Origin: an uncultured Bilophila sp.
GTDB lineage: Bacteria; Desulfobacterota; Desulfovibrionia; Desulfovibrionales; Desulfovibrionaceae
DNA length: 17,018 nucleotides
Direction of reading: 5' to 3'
NCBI GenBank assembly: GCA_959604115.1
Contig: CAUHBW010000028.1
Coordinates: 1 to 17,018, forward strand
Of this stretch, positions 6,226-16,494 are shown one piece after another. Each line of letters opens with the position of its first letter. Within the stretch, counting starts at the first letter, position 1. The notes beneath the pieces are model-generated. The model saw only the letters and a list, made by a program, of their open reading frames with translations. It had not been told where the DNA came from and did not search any database. The position numbers and the translations under genes are program-made.

Positions 6226-7227
6226 TTAGGATTCCAGGCTCGTGCAGACGATCTTCTTGCCGAACAGACGGCGGAACAGGTCGCCCTTTTCGCGCACGCG
6301 CCGGATTTCCTCGGAGCAGTCGCCCCGGCATTCGAGGGCCAGCAGCACCTTGTTCTTCTTGACGCTGGCGGCGACGGAGCCCACCGCGCCCTGATGGGTA
6401 TAGTCGAGCGCGTCCGCGATGCGGAGTAGCGCCGCGGCCTTGCGGAGCGCCTTGCGATCCTTCTTTCCGAGTTCCGCGAAACGGGACTGCTTCTTCGAGG
6501 GCCACGCCTTGCGGTGGTAGCGCGCGAGCAGGGCCACGAAAGGACGATCCTCATCCTCGATCCACGGCGCGGCTCCCGTTTCGATCATCCGCATCGCGGT
6601 CTTGTGGTGGCCTTTGCGGCCTTCCACATACCCGATGTCGTGCAGCAGCGCCGCATGGTGCAGACGGTGCGCCCAGAGATCGGACAGCCCGTGCAGGGAC
6701 GCCGTATCCTGAAACAGCGCGGCCGCGATGACCGCCACGCGGTGCCCGTGCCGCATGGCCTCGGCCCGGATCGCTTCGGGATCGGCGGGGTCGGGCAGGC
6801 CGTCCGCAGCTTCGGCGGGAACCTCGGCGGGAGCCGGTTCGGACGCCTGCGCCGAAGCCGCCTTCTTCGTCTTGGCGAACCGTTTGGGCCGGGGCGTTTC
6901 GACAGGTTCCGCCCGCTCGGTCGATTCGGGCAGGCCGGTCGGCATCCGCTCAGGGAGTTCGGCGGGTTCGGCCCGAGCCTCGGAGCCGTCGGGAATCACG
7001 GGTTCGGCGGCTTCAGGGGCGGCGTGCGCTTCGCAATCGCCCGAAGTCTCAGGAACTGCGGGGGCGGGTTCGGCGGACGCGACCGGCGCGTGGGCGGGCG
7101 CGGCGGTTCCCGCGCGCAGGAGGGGCATTTCCTCTTGCGCGGCGTCGGTTTCCGGGCGGGCCGCTTCGGCGGGGGCGGCGGGTTTGCGGCGCCGTTTCCG
7201 TTCCGTGGTGGTGGCGGGATTCGTCAT
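6226..7227 (-). CDS. Stand-alone Ppx-type HD-domain protein with disordered N-terminal tail
   Basis: 333 residues. The C-terminal part (about 152-333) resembles the C-terminal HD domain of Ppx/GppA exopolyphosphatases, but the actin-like catalytic domain of Ppx is absent. HD-superfamily metal ligands are intact: His162, His196-Asp197 (LLHDIGY), His207/His208 (GHHK), His238 (YHRK) and Asp273 (RIADALD). This suggests a live phosphohydrolase, or at least a folded nucleotide/polyP-binding module. Residues 1-150 are almost wholly Ala, Pro, Glu and Arg with basic clusters (ERKRRRK at 9-15; RPKRFAKTKK at 113-122) and no predicted fold. ATG is preceded by AAGGA at 6 nt. It starts 15 nt after the ppk1 stop, so it is surely cotranscribed with it. 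The substrate is unknown; polyP, (p)ppGpp or a nucleotide are all possible. Confidence 0.82.
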   Translation of the reverse strand: MTNPATTTERKRRRKPAAPAEAARPETDAAQEEMPLLRAGTAAPAHAPVASAEPAPAVPETSGDCEAHAAPEAAEPVIPDGSEARAEPAELPERMPTGLPESTERAEPVETPRPKRFAKTKKAASAQASEPAPAEVPAEAADGLPDPADPEAIRAEAMRHGHRVAVIAAALFQDTASLHGLSDLWAHRLHHAALLHDIGYVEGRKGHHKTAMRMIETGAAPWIEDEDRPFVALLARYHRKAWPSKKQSRFAELGKKDRKALRKAAALLRIADALDYTHQGAVGSVAASVKKNKVLLALECRGDCSEEIRRVREKGDLFRRLFGKKIVCTSLES

Positions 7228-7242
7228 GGGATATCCTTGGGG

Positions 7243-9384
<2,142 letters not shown>

Positions 9385-9427
9385 GAATTCCCCCTTGGCG
9401 GTTTGAGCGCAGACACCGGACGGCTCT

Positions 9428-9526
9428 CCTTTGAAACGCTCCGTTTTTCAAAGGTTCCTTCCGCCGGAAAAGACGGTTTCCGGCGGAATCCGCGCACGGC
9501 ACCGGGAGCCCTTCGCGGAGGGCTCC
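9428..9526 (-). promoter_or_regulatory. Three consecutive perfect hairpins between pap and ppk1
   Basis: Within 99 bp lie three perfect inverted repeats: 9505-9526 (GGAGCCC, 8-nt loop, GGGCTCC), 9459-9488 (12-bp stem TTCCGCCGGAAA, 6-nt loop) and 9428-9454 (9-bp stem CCTTTGAAA, 9-nt loop). None is followed by a good U-tract on the minus strand, so they are not ordinary terminators. They could be a transcript-stabilising or processing element, partial attenuators that lower ppk1 relative to pap, or an RNA-protein site in the ppk1 leader. Confidence 0.6.
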
Positions 9527-9532
9527 GGCGTC

Positions 9533-11014
9533 CTATTTTTTCAACGCCCGCTTCAGGGCGTCCCGGTAGATTCTGATGATTTCGAGGCGGGCGTATTTTT
9601 TGTCCTCCGCCGGAATGATGTTCCACGGAGCCGTCTCCGTGCTCGTCCGGGAAAACATCTCGTCCGCCGCGTTCAGATAGGCGGGCAGCTTTTCCCGGTT
9701 GCGCCAGTCCTCGGCGGTGATCTTGTATTCCTTCCACGGCGTCTCCTCGCGTTCGCGGAACCGCCTGAGCTGTTCCTCGGGGGAGATGTGGAGCCAGTAT
9801 TTCACGAGGATGTTGTTGTGTTCCTGCAACTGTTCCTCAAAATCGTTCAGTTCGGCGTAGGCGCGCCTCCAGTCGCTCGGCGGGGTCAGGTTCTCCACCC
9901 GCTCCACGAGCACCCTGCCGTACCACGAGCGGTCGTAGACGGTGACGAAGCCCGCCATCGGGATGTGCCGCCAGAAGCGCCACAGATAGTGGTGGGCCAG
10001 TTCCTCGTCCGTGGGCGCGCTGATGGGGATGACGCGCGTGATCCGGGCGTCGATGCCCGCGGTCAGCCGCCGGATGGCTCCGCCCTTGCCCGCCGCGTCC
10101 CAGCCCTCGAAGACGAGGGTGCTGGAGATGCCCTTCCGGTAGGCCCGGTAGGTGAGGTCGGACAGCTCGGCCTGAAGCAGGGAGAGTTCCCGCTTGTAGG
10201 CTCCGCGCTCGCAGGTCTTGGAGAGATCCACGGCGTCGAAGACGGTTTCCTGTCCCTCGGGGACGGTTTCGGGCTTGCGGGAGGCGTCCCACGCGGCCTT
10301 GGCCTTCTTGGCCTCCACCGCGCGCTCGATGGCCCCGATGATGGTTTTCGCCACCGTGACGTTGCGGTAGTTGGCGTCGTAGGCGTCCACGATGGTCCAC
10401 GGCGCATACATGCGGTCGGTCAGGGTGATGGCCTTGGCCGCCGCGTTGGTCAGGCCGTCGTAGTCGCCGCCGCTCTTTTCGTCGTAAGGGGTGAAGTGAT
10501 GGATTTCCTTGTGCGCGAGGCGGTACTTGAGGCGCTCCTTGTGGGCCTTCCTGCTCAGGTGGAGCCACAGCTTGACGATGACCGTTCCCGAAGTCGCGAG
10601 CATGTGTTCGAGCCGGTCCCAGCGGTGCATGAGGCGGGTGAACTTGCCCTCCTTCATGTCGCCGCAGCAGTATCGGCGGATGGCCTCGCCGTACCAGCCG
10701 CCGAGGAAGACGCCCATTTCGCCCGCGCCGGGGAGCTTGCGCCAGTAACGCCACGCTTCGGGGCGTCCGCGCTCCTCGTCCGTCAGCATCCAGAAGGTAT
10801 GGTTCCGCAGGCCCTTGGCGTCCATCCATTCGGAAAGCATGTTCGCGACCGCGCCCCGGCCCGCGCCGTCCACGCCCGCGATGATGATGAGCACGGGGAG
10901 CTTGTTGGCGATGCCCGCCTGCTGCGCCCTGAACAGGCCCATGCGCAGGTCGGTCGCCATGCCCTGAAATTCCTCCGCCGAATAGCTCCGGCCCAATGTC
11001 GCGGATTCAAACAT
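9533..11014 (-). CDS. pap: Polyphosphate:AMP phosphotransferase (two-domain PPK2, class II)
   Basis: Transfers phosphate from polyP to AMP, giving ADP; cytoplasmic. 493 residues with two fused PPK2 domains, close to the length of characterised two-domain PAPs such as that of Pseudomonas aeruginosa (about 496). The C-terminal domain has an intact Walker A (GWDAAGKGG, 304-312) and Walker B/lid (YDRSWYGRVL, 360-369, Asp361). The N-terminal copy is degenerate: GVDGAGRG (47-54) replaces Walker A, and the DRSWYG position reads LGGWYG (104-109), so the Asp is lost; it is probably structural, as in other fused PAPs. ATG has AGGAG 6 nt upstream. First gene of the polyP operon, with a plausible promoter and structured leader. 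With PPK1 it can shuttle phosphate between ATP, polyP and AMP and so buffer adenylate energy charge. Confidence 0.93.
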   Translation of the reverse strand: MFESATLGRSYSAEEFQGMATDLRMGLFRAQQAGIANKLPVLIIIAGVDGAGRGAVANMLSEWMDAKGLRNHTFWMLTDEERGRPEAWRYWRKLPGAGEMGVFLGGWYGEAIRRYCCGDMKEGKFTRLMHRWDRLEHMLATSGTVIVKLWLHLSRKAHKERLKYRLAHKEIHHFTPYDEKSGGDYDGLTNAAAKAITLTDRMYAPWTIVDAYDANYRNVTVAKTIIGAIERAVEAKKAKAAWDASRKPETVPEGQETVFDAVDLSKTCERGAYKRELSLLQAELSDLTYRAYRKGISSTLVFEGWDAAGKGGAIRRLTAGIDARITRVIPISAPTDEELAHHYLWRFWRHIPMAGFVTVYDRSWYGRVLVERVENLTPPSDWRRAYAELNDFEEQLQEHNNILVKYWLHISPEEQLRRFREREETPWKEYKITAEDWRNREKLPAYLNAADEMFSRTSTETAPWNIIPAEDKKYARLEIIRIYRDALKRALKK

Positions 11015-11036
11015 GCTTTTCTCCTGATGTGGTATG

Positions 11037-11081
11037 CGCCCCGAAGGCGTCCCGGCCCTCGGGCCGCGACGGAAGGTCGCG
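11037..11081 (-). promoter_or_regulatory. Hairpin series in the pap leader
   Basis: Between the predicted pap promoter and its RBS lie CGCGAC/GTCGCG (11065-11081, 5-nt loop), CGGCCC/GGGCCG (11053-11066, 2-nt loop, sharing two bases with the first) and CGCC/GGCG (11037-11049). The first is also followed by a T-rich run on the plus strand (TCCCTTTTT), so it might stop antisense transcripts entering from the left. Confidence 0.4.
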
Positions 11082-11093
11082 TCCCTTTTTCCT

Positions 11094-11122
11094 TTTATGC
11101 ACTGATACGGAGCCGTTGTGAA
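11094..11122 (-). promoter_or_regulatory. Putative promoter of the pap-ppk1-HD operon
   Basis: On the minus strand TTCACA (11117-11122, 5 of 6 consensus) and CATAAA (11094-11099, 4 of 6) are exactly 17 bp apart, about 80 nt before the pap start, in a locally AT-richer stretch. Read-through from the upstream phosphodiesterase gene is also possible because its terminator is weak. Confidence 0.45.
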
Positions 11123-11157
11123 GCCCTATCAGGGGAGTTTCGGAGAAATCGTATGGG

Positions 11158-11184
11158 AAAACCGCTGACGGTCTCCGGGCCGTC
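11158..11184 (-). terminator. Weak terminator candidate after the phosphodiesterase gene
   Basis: GACGG (11167-11171) and CCGTC (11180-11184) form a 5-bp stem with an 8-nt loop; on the minus strand a TTTT run follows after 5 nt. It starts 29 nt beyond the stop. The stem is short, so partial read-through into pap is likely. Confidence 0.25.
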
Positions 11185-11213
11185 CGCCGGGGGGAACCGC
11201 ACCCGGTTTCGTT

Positions 11214-14200
11214 TCACCGTTCCGGGTCGGCGAGCGCGGCGAGGCGGGGGCTGAGGGGGAAGGGCGTTTCGGCGCTGAAGGCGAGGGCCTCGAAGTCGGG
11301 GACGGGCATGGGCCGCGCGTACAGGTAGCCCTGCGCGCAGACGCAGCCGGAACGGAGCAGAAAGGCGGCCTGCTCTTCGCTCTCCACGCCTTCCGCGATG
11401 ACCTCGATGCCCATCTTGCGGGCAAGGGCGATGCTGAACTGGATCACTGTCCTGCCGCGTTCCGTGGCGACCTCCTCGCTGAGGAATTCGCGGTCCAGCT
11501 TGATGACGTCCACGGGGATGCTCTTGAGCATGTTGAGCGAGGAGTAGCCCGAGCCGAAGTCGTCCATCAGGAACCGGAAGCCGTAGGAGCGCAGCTCCCG
11601 GATGGCGTCGAACAGCGCGCTGCCGTTTTCGAGGAACACGCTTTCGGTGAGTTCCAGTTCGAGGAGCCGGGGCGGGAGCCCGTAGCGGGCCACGAGATCC
11701 CGCAGCTTCCGGCAGAGGTGGGGATCGCGGAGGTGCAGGCGGGAGACGTTCACGGAAATGGGCGCGGGCTTGCGGCCCTGATCGATCCAGCCGCGCAGGG
11801 TGACGCACGCCCGTTCCCAGATGTATTCGTCCAGCCGGATGATGAAGCCGTTCTTCTCGAACAGCGGGATGAAGCGGTCCGGCGGGATCAGCCCCTCCGA
11901 GGGGTGGAGCCAGCGCACGAGGCCCTCCGAGCCGATGATCCGCGAGGAGCGGATGTCCACCTTGGGCTGGAGATAGAGCGCGAACTGCCCTTCGAGCAGG
12001 GCGTCGTGCATGCGGCTTTCGATGTCCTTTTCCTCAAGGATCTTGTCGCGCAGCGTGCCGTCGTAGTAGGCGTAGCGCCGGAGGAAGTTGCCCTTGACCG
12101 TTTCCAGCGCGAGGTTGGCCCAGTCGCAGAGCACGTTGACGGGCGTGTCGCGGTCCACCTCGCAGATGCCGAAGGAAGGCACGATCTTGTGGGGAAGCGG
12201 GTATTCCGACAGCCGGGCCGTCATCCGCCCGACGAGCGCCTCGATCCGGTCGCGGGGCAGGTCCGCGCACAGGCAGAACACGTCCCCGCCGATGCGTCCG
12301 TAGACGCCGTTCCCGCCTTCCATTTCCGCCCGCAGCAGCCCGGCGATGAAGATGAGCAGCTCGTCCCCCTTCCCGGTGCCGTACAGATCATTGACGACCT
12401 TGAAGCGGTCGATGTCCATGCGGATGATGCTGTACCGGCGGTCGGGGTGGTCGCGCACGGCCTTTTCCGCCTGCGCGTGGAAGGTGTCGCGGTTGTAGGT
12501 GCCGGTGAGCAGGTCGAATTCGGCGCGGTACCTGAGCGCGAGCATGGATCGCGTGGCCTCGTCCACGTCGTTGAACGTGCCGATGCGGCGCTTGGGCCTG
12601 CCCTCGGCGTCGCGCAGGCAGGTGGTGGTCACCCGGCACCACACGGACGCGCCGTCGCGCCTGCGGAAGCGGGCCGTCATCTCGGCCTGCTCGCAGGCGT
12701 CGAAGCCCTTGCGGAAGGCCTCCAGACGCGGCAAATCCTCGGGCTCGATCACGCCGTCCTCCCGCCAGACATCCAGCAGGTCGCGCTCGTCGTAGTCGCC
12801 GAGGAACTCCGCGACGAAGGCGGGCGAGATGAAGCGGGCCCCGGTTTCGAGGTTCCGCTCGAAGACGTGGGTTTGCGTCTGCTCGATGATGGTGCGGTAC
12901 CGCTCGTCGTCGAGGCGGCGGCGTTCGAGAAGGACGTTCTGCTGGGCGATCGCCTCGGCCCGTTTCCGGTCCCGGATGTCCATAATGAACAGAAGATAGA
13001 GTTCGTCGTCGCCCTCGGGCTGGGCCACGGGGAACAGGGTGATCGAAACCCAGTGGTATTCGCCGTTCGTCCAGCGTTTGCGGAATTCTTCGGAGAGGTA
13101 TTCCGTGCCGGAGCGGAAGCGTTCCCGCACGGAGTCGATGTCGAGGAAGGCCCGGAAGCGTTCCCCGTCGTCGGGAAAGATCAGCTCCCGCAGCGCGTAG
13201 TCGAGGCTGGGGGCGATGCCGTTCCGTTCCGGGGGGATGAGGAACTTGTCCTTGACGTGGTAGACGAGGTGGCAGGTGTCCCGCGTGACGTTGATCTCGT
13301 ACACCTCGTCGTAGATGTTGCGGAGCGCGCGGTCGTACTGCTCGTTGATGCGCTGGCGTTGCTCTTCCCGCTTTTCCCCCGTGATGTCGCGGATGACGGC
13401 GAAGGCCGTGCTCCCGTCCGCCTCCTCAAGAAAGGTGACGCGGTTTTCCAGCCAGAGGTATTCGTCCCCGAACCGGACGCGGTAGCGGCACATGATTTCG
13501 CGGGCGTGGCTGCGGGCGGCCTCCTTGAGCGCGTCGGGGCCGAGCTGGCGCGTCAGGTTTTCGCGGTCCTCGGGGTGGACGAGGGCCAGCGTGCCCCGGA
13601 AAAACGTGGGGTAGTCGCCTTCCCGGGGTTCGGACGGCAGGGCCGGGGAGGTGGCGTTGCGGGAAAACCGCCATGTGTCGAGATCCGTTTCGATGATGCA
13701 GTCCGCCGAGCGGCGGAGCACGGCCCCCTGACGGCGTTCGAGGCGGAGAACGGCCTGTTCCGCGGCCTTGCGCTCGTCGATGTCCTGCCGCAGGATGAGA
13801 CACCTGCCGCCCGGCAGGGGCAGCAGGATCGAGGATATCCAGTGGTAGCTCCCGTCGGCGGCGAGGGCGCGGTATTCCGCCGCGAGCCGGGAGTTGTCCC
13901 GGAGCCTGCGCCGGATGTTGTCCGCGTCGTAATGTTCGAGGAACCGCGCCCGGTCGTCGGGATGGACGCAGCAGGCCGCGACCTTCCGGCTGGCCTTGGC
14001 GAAGCTCCCGCCGAACTCGGGCATGATCAGCCGCGCGGGGTCGCGGTGGACGGCGCGGATGGCGTCGGCGTCGAGCGACGCCTCGTAGATTTCGTCGTAG
14101 CTTTCCTGAAGAGCCTTGTAGAAAACCGCCTCCTCCTCGCGCAGCGGTGTGATGTCGCGCAGGAGCAGGATGGCCTCTCCGTCGCGTTCCGGCAGGGGCA

Positions 14201-15308
14201 CGACCGAGGCCAGCATCCGGCGGTAGGCCCCGTCGAGGGTCAGCTTGCGGTATTCGATGGACAGATCCCTCCCGTCCGCAAGCCCTTCGAGGAGGTTTGA
14301 GGCGGCGAAGAAGGTCCGGCAGAGAGCCCGGTCGTCCGGGTGGACGCGCTCGGCGATGATCTTGCCCATGTCCTCCGCGTAGAAGCCGGTGACGTCGCAG
14401 GGAAGGATCTCGGCGTTGCGGAACAGGCAGACGAGCCGGTCGGCGGCGAGGTTCATGCGGTAGATTTTGGCGTAGCTGTTCCGAAGGGCGCCCCGGACGT
14501 TTTCCTCGTCCTGCAGGATGAGGCTTTCGGTCCGTTTCCGGTCGTCGATGTCGCGGACGCAGTGGAGCCAGTGCTGTGAGCCGTCGGCCTGTTCATAGGG
14601 GATGGCGAGGCGGCTGCGCCAGCGCATGCCGTCCCCGGCGTCCGCCTGATATTCCATGTACCGTTCCTTCCTGTCTCCGGCGAAGGCGTCGCGCAGGGCC
14701 TCGCGGGAAAAGAGGCGTCGGAAGGGCATCCGGTGGTCGGGGGGGAGGCGGCTTTCGATCCGCTCAAGCATCTCGTCGTAGCCCCTGGCCGCTGCGGGCC
14801 ACTCTCCCGGATCTCCGGCGACGACGTTGCAGCGGCCGCTCTCAAGTTCGAGATCGAGGACGTACCGGTAGCTGTCGCACAGCGCGGACACCAGCACGCG
14901 GCGCGTCTTCCCTTCCTTGTCCTCTTCCCCGTGCCGCTGGTCCGCGTGTCTGGAAAACATCACGAGGGAGGCGGGTTCCACGCCGTTCCACAGGATCGGG
15001 GAGACGGAAACGTCCTCAAGGCCCGCGAAGGGGGAATGCTTCTGAAAGTCGAGGCAGGCGCGGTTCCCGTTCGGGGACACCGGGCAGAAGGGACAGGCCG
15101 TCTTGCGGCCCCGGAACGCCTCGTGGCAGGGAACGCCGACGCGCGCCCCCGGGAAGGCGCGGGATACCTCGTCGTTGCAATACAGGATACGGTGGGCGCG
15201 GTCGATGACGCACACCGCCGTCCGGGGAATGCTGTCCAGAATGTCCCGTGTCGATCCGCAGGGGTCGCGCAGAGGCCCGGCGGACCGGCGCTGGAGAATG
15301 TCCTTCAT
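11214..15308 (-). CDS. Multi-PAS, degenerate GGDEF, active EAL c-di-GMP phosphodiesterase
   Basis: Cytoplasmic 1364-residue signalling protein predicted to hydrolyse c-di-GMP. About seven PAS-like modules occupy 15-917 and most end in the usual DI-x-x-x-R/K linker. The first holds a cysteine set C61, C72, C75 and C85 (CPFCP at 72-76), a pattern that may bind metal or respond to redox. GGDEF (about 925-1090) has GGDVF at 1007-1011, with Val for the catalytic Glu, and no I-site, so it is probably inactive and may bind GTP. EAL (about 1100-1345) keeps Glu1128 (as EGL), Asn1187, Glu1219/Glu1222 (ELTE), Asp1249-Asp1250 (DDFGSG), Lys1270, Glu1306 and Gln1326, so it should be catalytic. The frame is open upstream to 15635, but ATG 15308 has AAGGAG 10 nt before it and follows a good promoter; the longer form would run into the divergent patatin gene. 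No membrane helix. Four PAS modules look like tandem duplicates. Confidence 0.88.
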   Translation of the reverse strand: MKDILQRRSAGPLRDPCGSTRDILDSIPRTAVCVIDRAHRILYCNDEVSRAFPGARVGVPCHEAFRGRKTACPFCPVSPNGNRACLDFQKHSPFAGLEDVSVSPILWNGVEPASLVMFSRHADQRHGEEDKEGKTRRVLVSALCDSYRYVLDLELESGRCNVVAGDPGEWPAAARGYDEMLERIESRLPPDHRMPFRRLFSREALRDAFAGDRKERYMEYQADAGDGMRWRSRLAIPYEQADGSQHWLHCVRDIDDRKRTESLILQDEENVRGALRNSYAKIYRMNLAADRLVCLFRNAEILPCDVTGFYAEDMGKIIAERVHPDDRALCRTFFAASNLLEGLADGRDLSIEYRKLTLDGAYRRMLASVVPLPERDGEAILLLRDITPLREEEAVFYKALQESYDEIYEASLDADAIRAVHRDPARLIMPEFGGSFAKASRKVAACCVHPDDRARFLEHYDADNIRRRLRDNSRLAAEYRALAADGSYHWISSILLPLPGGRCLILRQDIDERKAAEQAVLRLERRQGAVLRRSADCIIETDLDTWRFSRNATSPALPSEPREGDYPTFFRGTLALVHPEDRENLTRQLGPDALKEAARSHAREIMCRYRVRFGDEYLWLENRVTFLEEADGSTAFAVIRDITGEKREEQRQRINEQYDRALRNIYDEVYEINVTRDTCHLVYHVKDKFLIPPERNGIAPSLDYALRELIFPDDGERFRAFLDIDSVRERFRSGTEYLSEEFRKRWTNGEYHWVSITLFPVAQPEGDDELYLLFIMDIRDRKRAEAIAQQNVLLERRRLDDERYRTIIEQTQTHVFERNLETGARFISPAFVAEFLGDYDERDLLDVWREDGVIEPEDLPRLEAFRKGFDACEQAEMTARFRRRDGASVWCRVTTTCLRDAEGRPKRRIGTFNDVDEATRSMLALRYRAEFDLLTGTYNRDTFHAQAEKAVRDHPDRRYSIIRMDIDRFKVVNDLYGTGKGDELLIFIAGLLRAEMEGGNGVYGRIGGDVFCLCADLPRDRIEALVGRMTARLSEYPLPHKIVPSFGICEVDRDTPVNVLCDWANLALETVKGNFLRRYAYYDGTLRDKILEEKDIESRMHDALLEGQFALYLQPKVDIRSSRIIGSEGLVRWLHPSEGLIPPDRFIPLFEKNGFIIRLDEYIWERACVTLRGWIDQGRKPAPISVNVSRLHLRDPHLCRKLRDLVARYGLPPRLLELELTESVFLENGSALFDAIRELRSYGFRFLMDDFGSGYSSLNMLKSIPVDVIKLDREFLSEEVATERGRTVIQFSIALARKMGIEVIAEGVESEEQAAFLLRSGCVCAQGYLYARPMPVPDFEALAFSAETPFPLSPRLAALADPER

Positions 15309-15413
15309 CGGTACGGTGCTCCTTGCCCGTGTTTCCGCCACCCCGGCGAGGCGCCTTTTCCCGAGGCCCCCGGAAAACGGCGGGCGGGATACGGCGCCGG
15401 ACGGCAGGTGCGG

Positions 15414-15442
15414 ATCATGTCCGAACCTCGCGTTTCTGTCAA
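15414..15442 (-). promoter_or_regulatory. Putative promoter of the phosphodiesterase gene
   Basis: On the minus strand a perfect TTGACA (15437-15442) and CATGAT (15414-15419, 4 of 6) are exactly 17 bp apart. The predicted leader is about 100 nt. It supports the start codon chosen at 15308. Confidence 0.55.
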
Positions 15443-15497
15443 ACCGGGGAGAATCATCGCGTTGCCAAAACGCCTTTTCTCTCCTAGGTGAAGGAGG

Positions 15498-15514
15498 GCC
15501 TCCGCTTCGGAGGC
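15498..15514 (+). repeat. GC-rich hairpin upstream of the patatin gene
   Basis: GCCTCCG and CGGAGGC form a perfect 7-bp stem with a 3-nt loop (or 6 bp with GCTTC as loop), 60 nt before the patatin start. It is followed by further GCGGC/GCCGC self-complementarity. It could be a leader stem-loop or a REP-like element. No convincing plus-strand -10 box was found; TTGCCA at 15462-15467 is a possible -35. Confidence 0.35.
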
Positions 15515-15573
15515 GGCGGCGAGCGCCGCGCAACATTATCAATACCTCCCCGGCACGGGGAAAAGGCGGCGGC

Positions 15574-16476
15574 ATGAAAATAGGTCTGGCTCTGGGAAGC
15601 GGCTCCGCGCGCGGATGGGCGCACATCGGCGTCATTCAGGCGCTTGAGGAACTTGGCATCCGTCCCGACGTCATTTGTGGCACGTCCGTGGGCGCGCTCG
15701 TGGGCGCGGCCTGCGCGTCCGGGCATCTGGAGCGGCTGGAGGCGCGCCTCCGCGCGCTGACCAGACTGAACACCGCGACCTATTTCACCATCGGCGTCGC
15801 CGGGGGCGGGCTGGTGAACCGGGAAAAGCTGCACGCCCTCTTCGAGGAGTGCGTCGCGGACCCGGAAGCCGCCATCGAAGACCTGCCCGTCAAATACGCC
15901 GCCGTGGCTACGGACATGGAAACGGGCGGTGAATACTGGCTCCGGAAGGGGGCCGTCCTTCAGGCCGTGTGGGCCTCCATTTCGCTGCCCGGCCTGTTTC
16001 CGCCGGTGCACTACCACGATCGCTGGCTGTTCGACGGCGGGCTGGTCAACCCGGTGCCGGTGTCCGTCTGCCGCGCGCTCGGGGCCGATCTCGTCATCGC
16101 CGTAAACCTCAACGGCGAACTCGTCGGGCGGCACAACGCCGCGAAACGCCGGAGGGAGCGGGAAAAGGAACGGGAAGGCGAGGGCGATTTCGTGGAACGG
16201 ATTGCCGCGACCATCCGGCAGCACGGCCTGTTCCCCGAGTGGCCGGCCCGCCCGAGCATGTTCGGAACGGTTGCCTGCGCCATCGACATCGTGCAGGATC
16301 GGATCACGCGCAGCCGTATGGCGGGCGATCCGCCGGACGCCGTTCTGACGCCCCGGCTGACGCACATTGGCCTGCTGGAATTTTATAAGGCCGAAGAGGC
16401 CATCGAGGAGGGAAAGGCCTGCGTGGAGCGCATGCGTCCGGTCATCGACGCCCTGTTCAGCCATTCCCCGTCCTGA
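15574..16476 (+). CDS. RssA-like patatin-family phospholipase/esterase
   Basis: Predicted serine acyl hydrolase acting on lipids or acyl esters, 300 residues, matching the RssA subfamily length (about 300). The patatin features are complete: oxyanion-hole glycine/arginine stretch GSGSARG (8-14), nucleophile Ser38 in GTSVG (36-40), and Asp154 in FDGG (153-156), giving the Ser-Asp dyad. A highly charged segment (about 189-204, KRRREREKERE) interrupts the C-terminal third and may be a surface or membrane-binding loop. The frame stays open far upstream, but ATG 15574 is chosen because the conserved MKIGLALGSG begins here and AAGG lies 7 nt before it. The physiological substrate is unknown even for E. 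coli RssA. The next gene follows after 18 nt, so they form an operon. Confidence 0.9.
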   Translation: MKIGLALGSGSARGWAHIGVIQALEELGIRPDVICGTSVGALVGAACASGHLERLEARLRALTRLNTATYFTIGVAGGGLVNREKLHALFEECVADPEAAIEDLPVKYAAVATDMETGGEYWLRKGAVLQAVWASISLPGLFPPVHYHDRWLFDGGLVNPVPVSVCRALGADLVIAVNLNGELVGRHNAAKRRREREKEREGEGDFVERIAATIRQHGLFPEWPARPSMFGTVACAIDIVQDRITRSRMAGDPPDAVLTPRLTHIGLLEFYKAEEAIEEGKACVERMRPVIDALFSHSPS

Positions 16477-16494
16477 CGAAAAACCGGAGGGCGC

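Noticed and set aside
11718..14300. 860-codon plus-strand open frame across the phosphodiesterase gene
   Set aside because: Antisense shadow of the EAL/GGDEF/PAS protein; no domain, and no RBS that would support it.
15488..15577. 29-codon GTG-started ORF whose TGA overlaps the patatin ATG (ATGA), suggesting a leader peptide
   Set aside because: It has no Shine-Dalgarno and its GC-rich codons mostly follow the hairpin repeat; the overlap alone is not enough.
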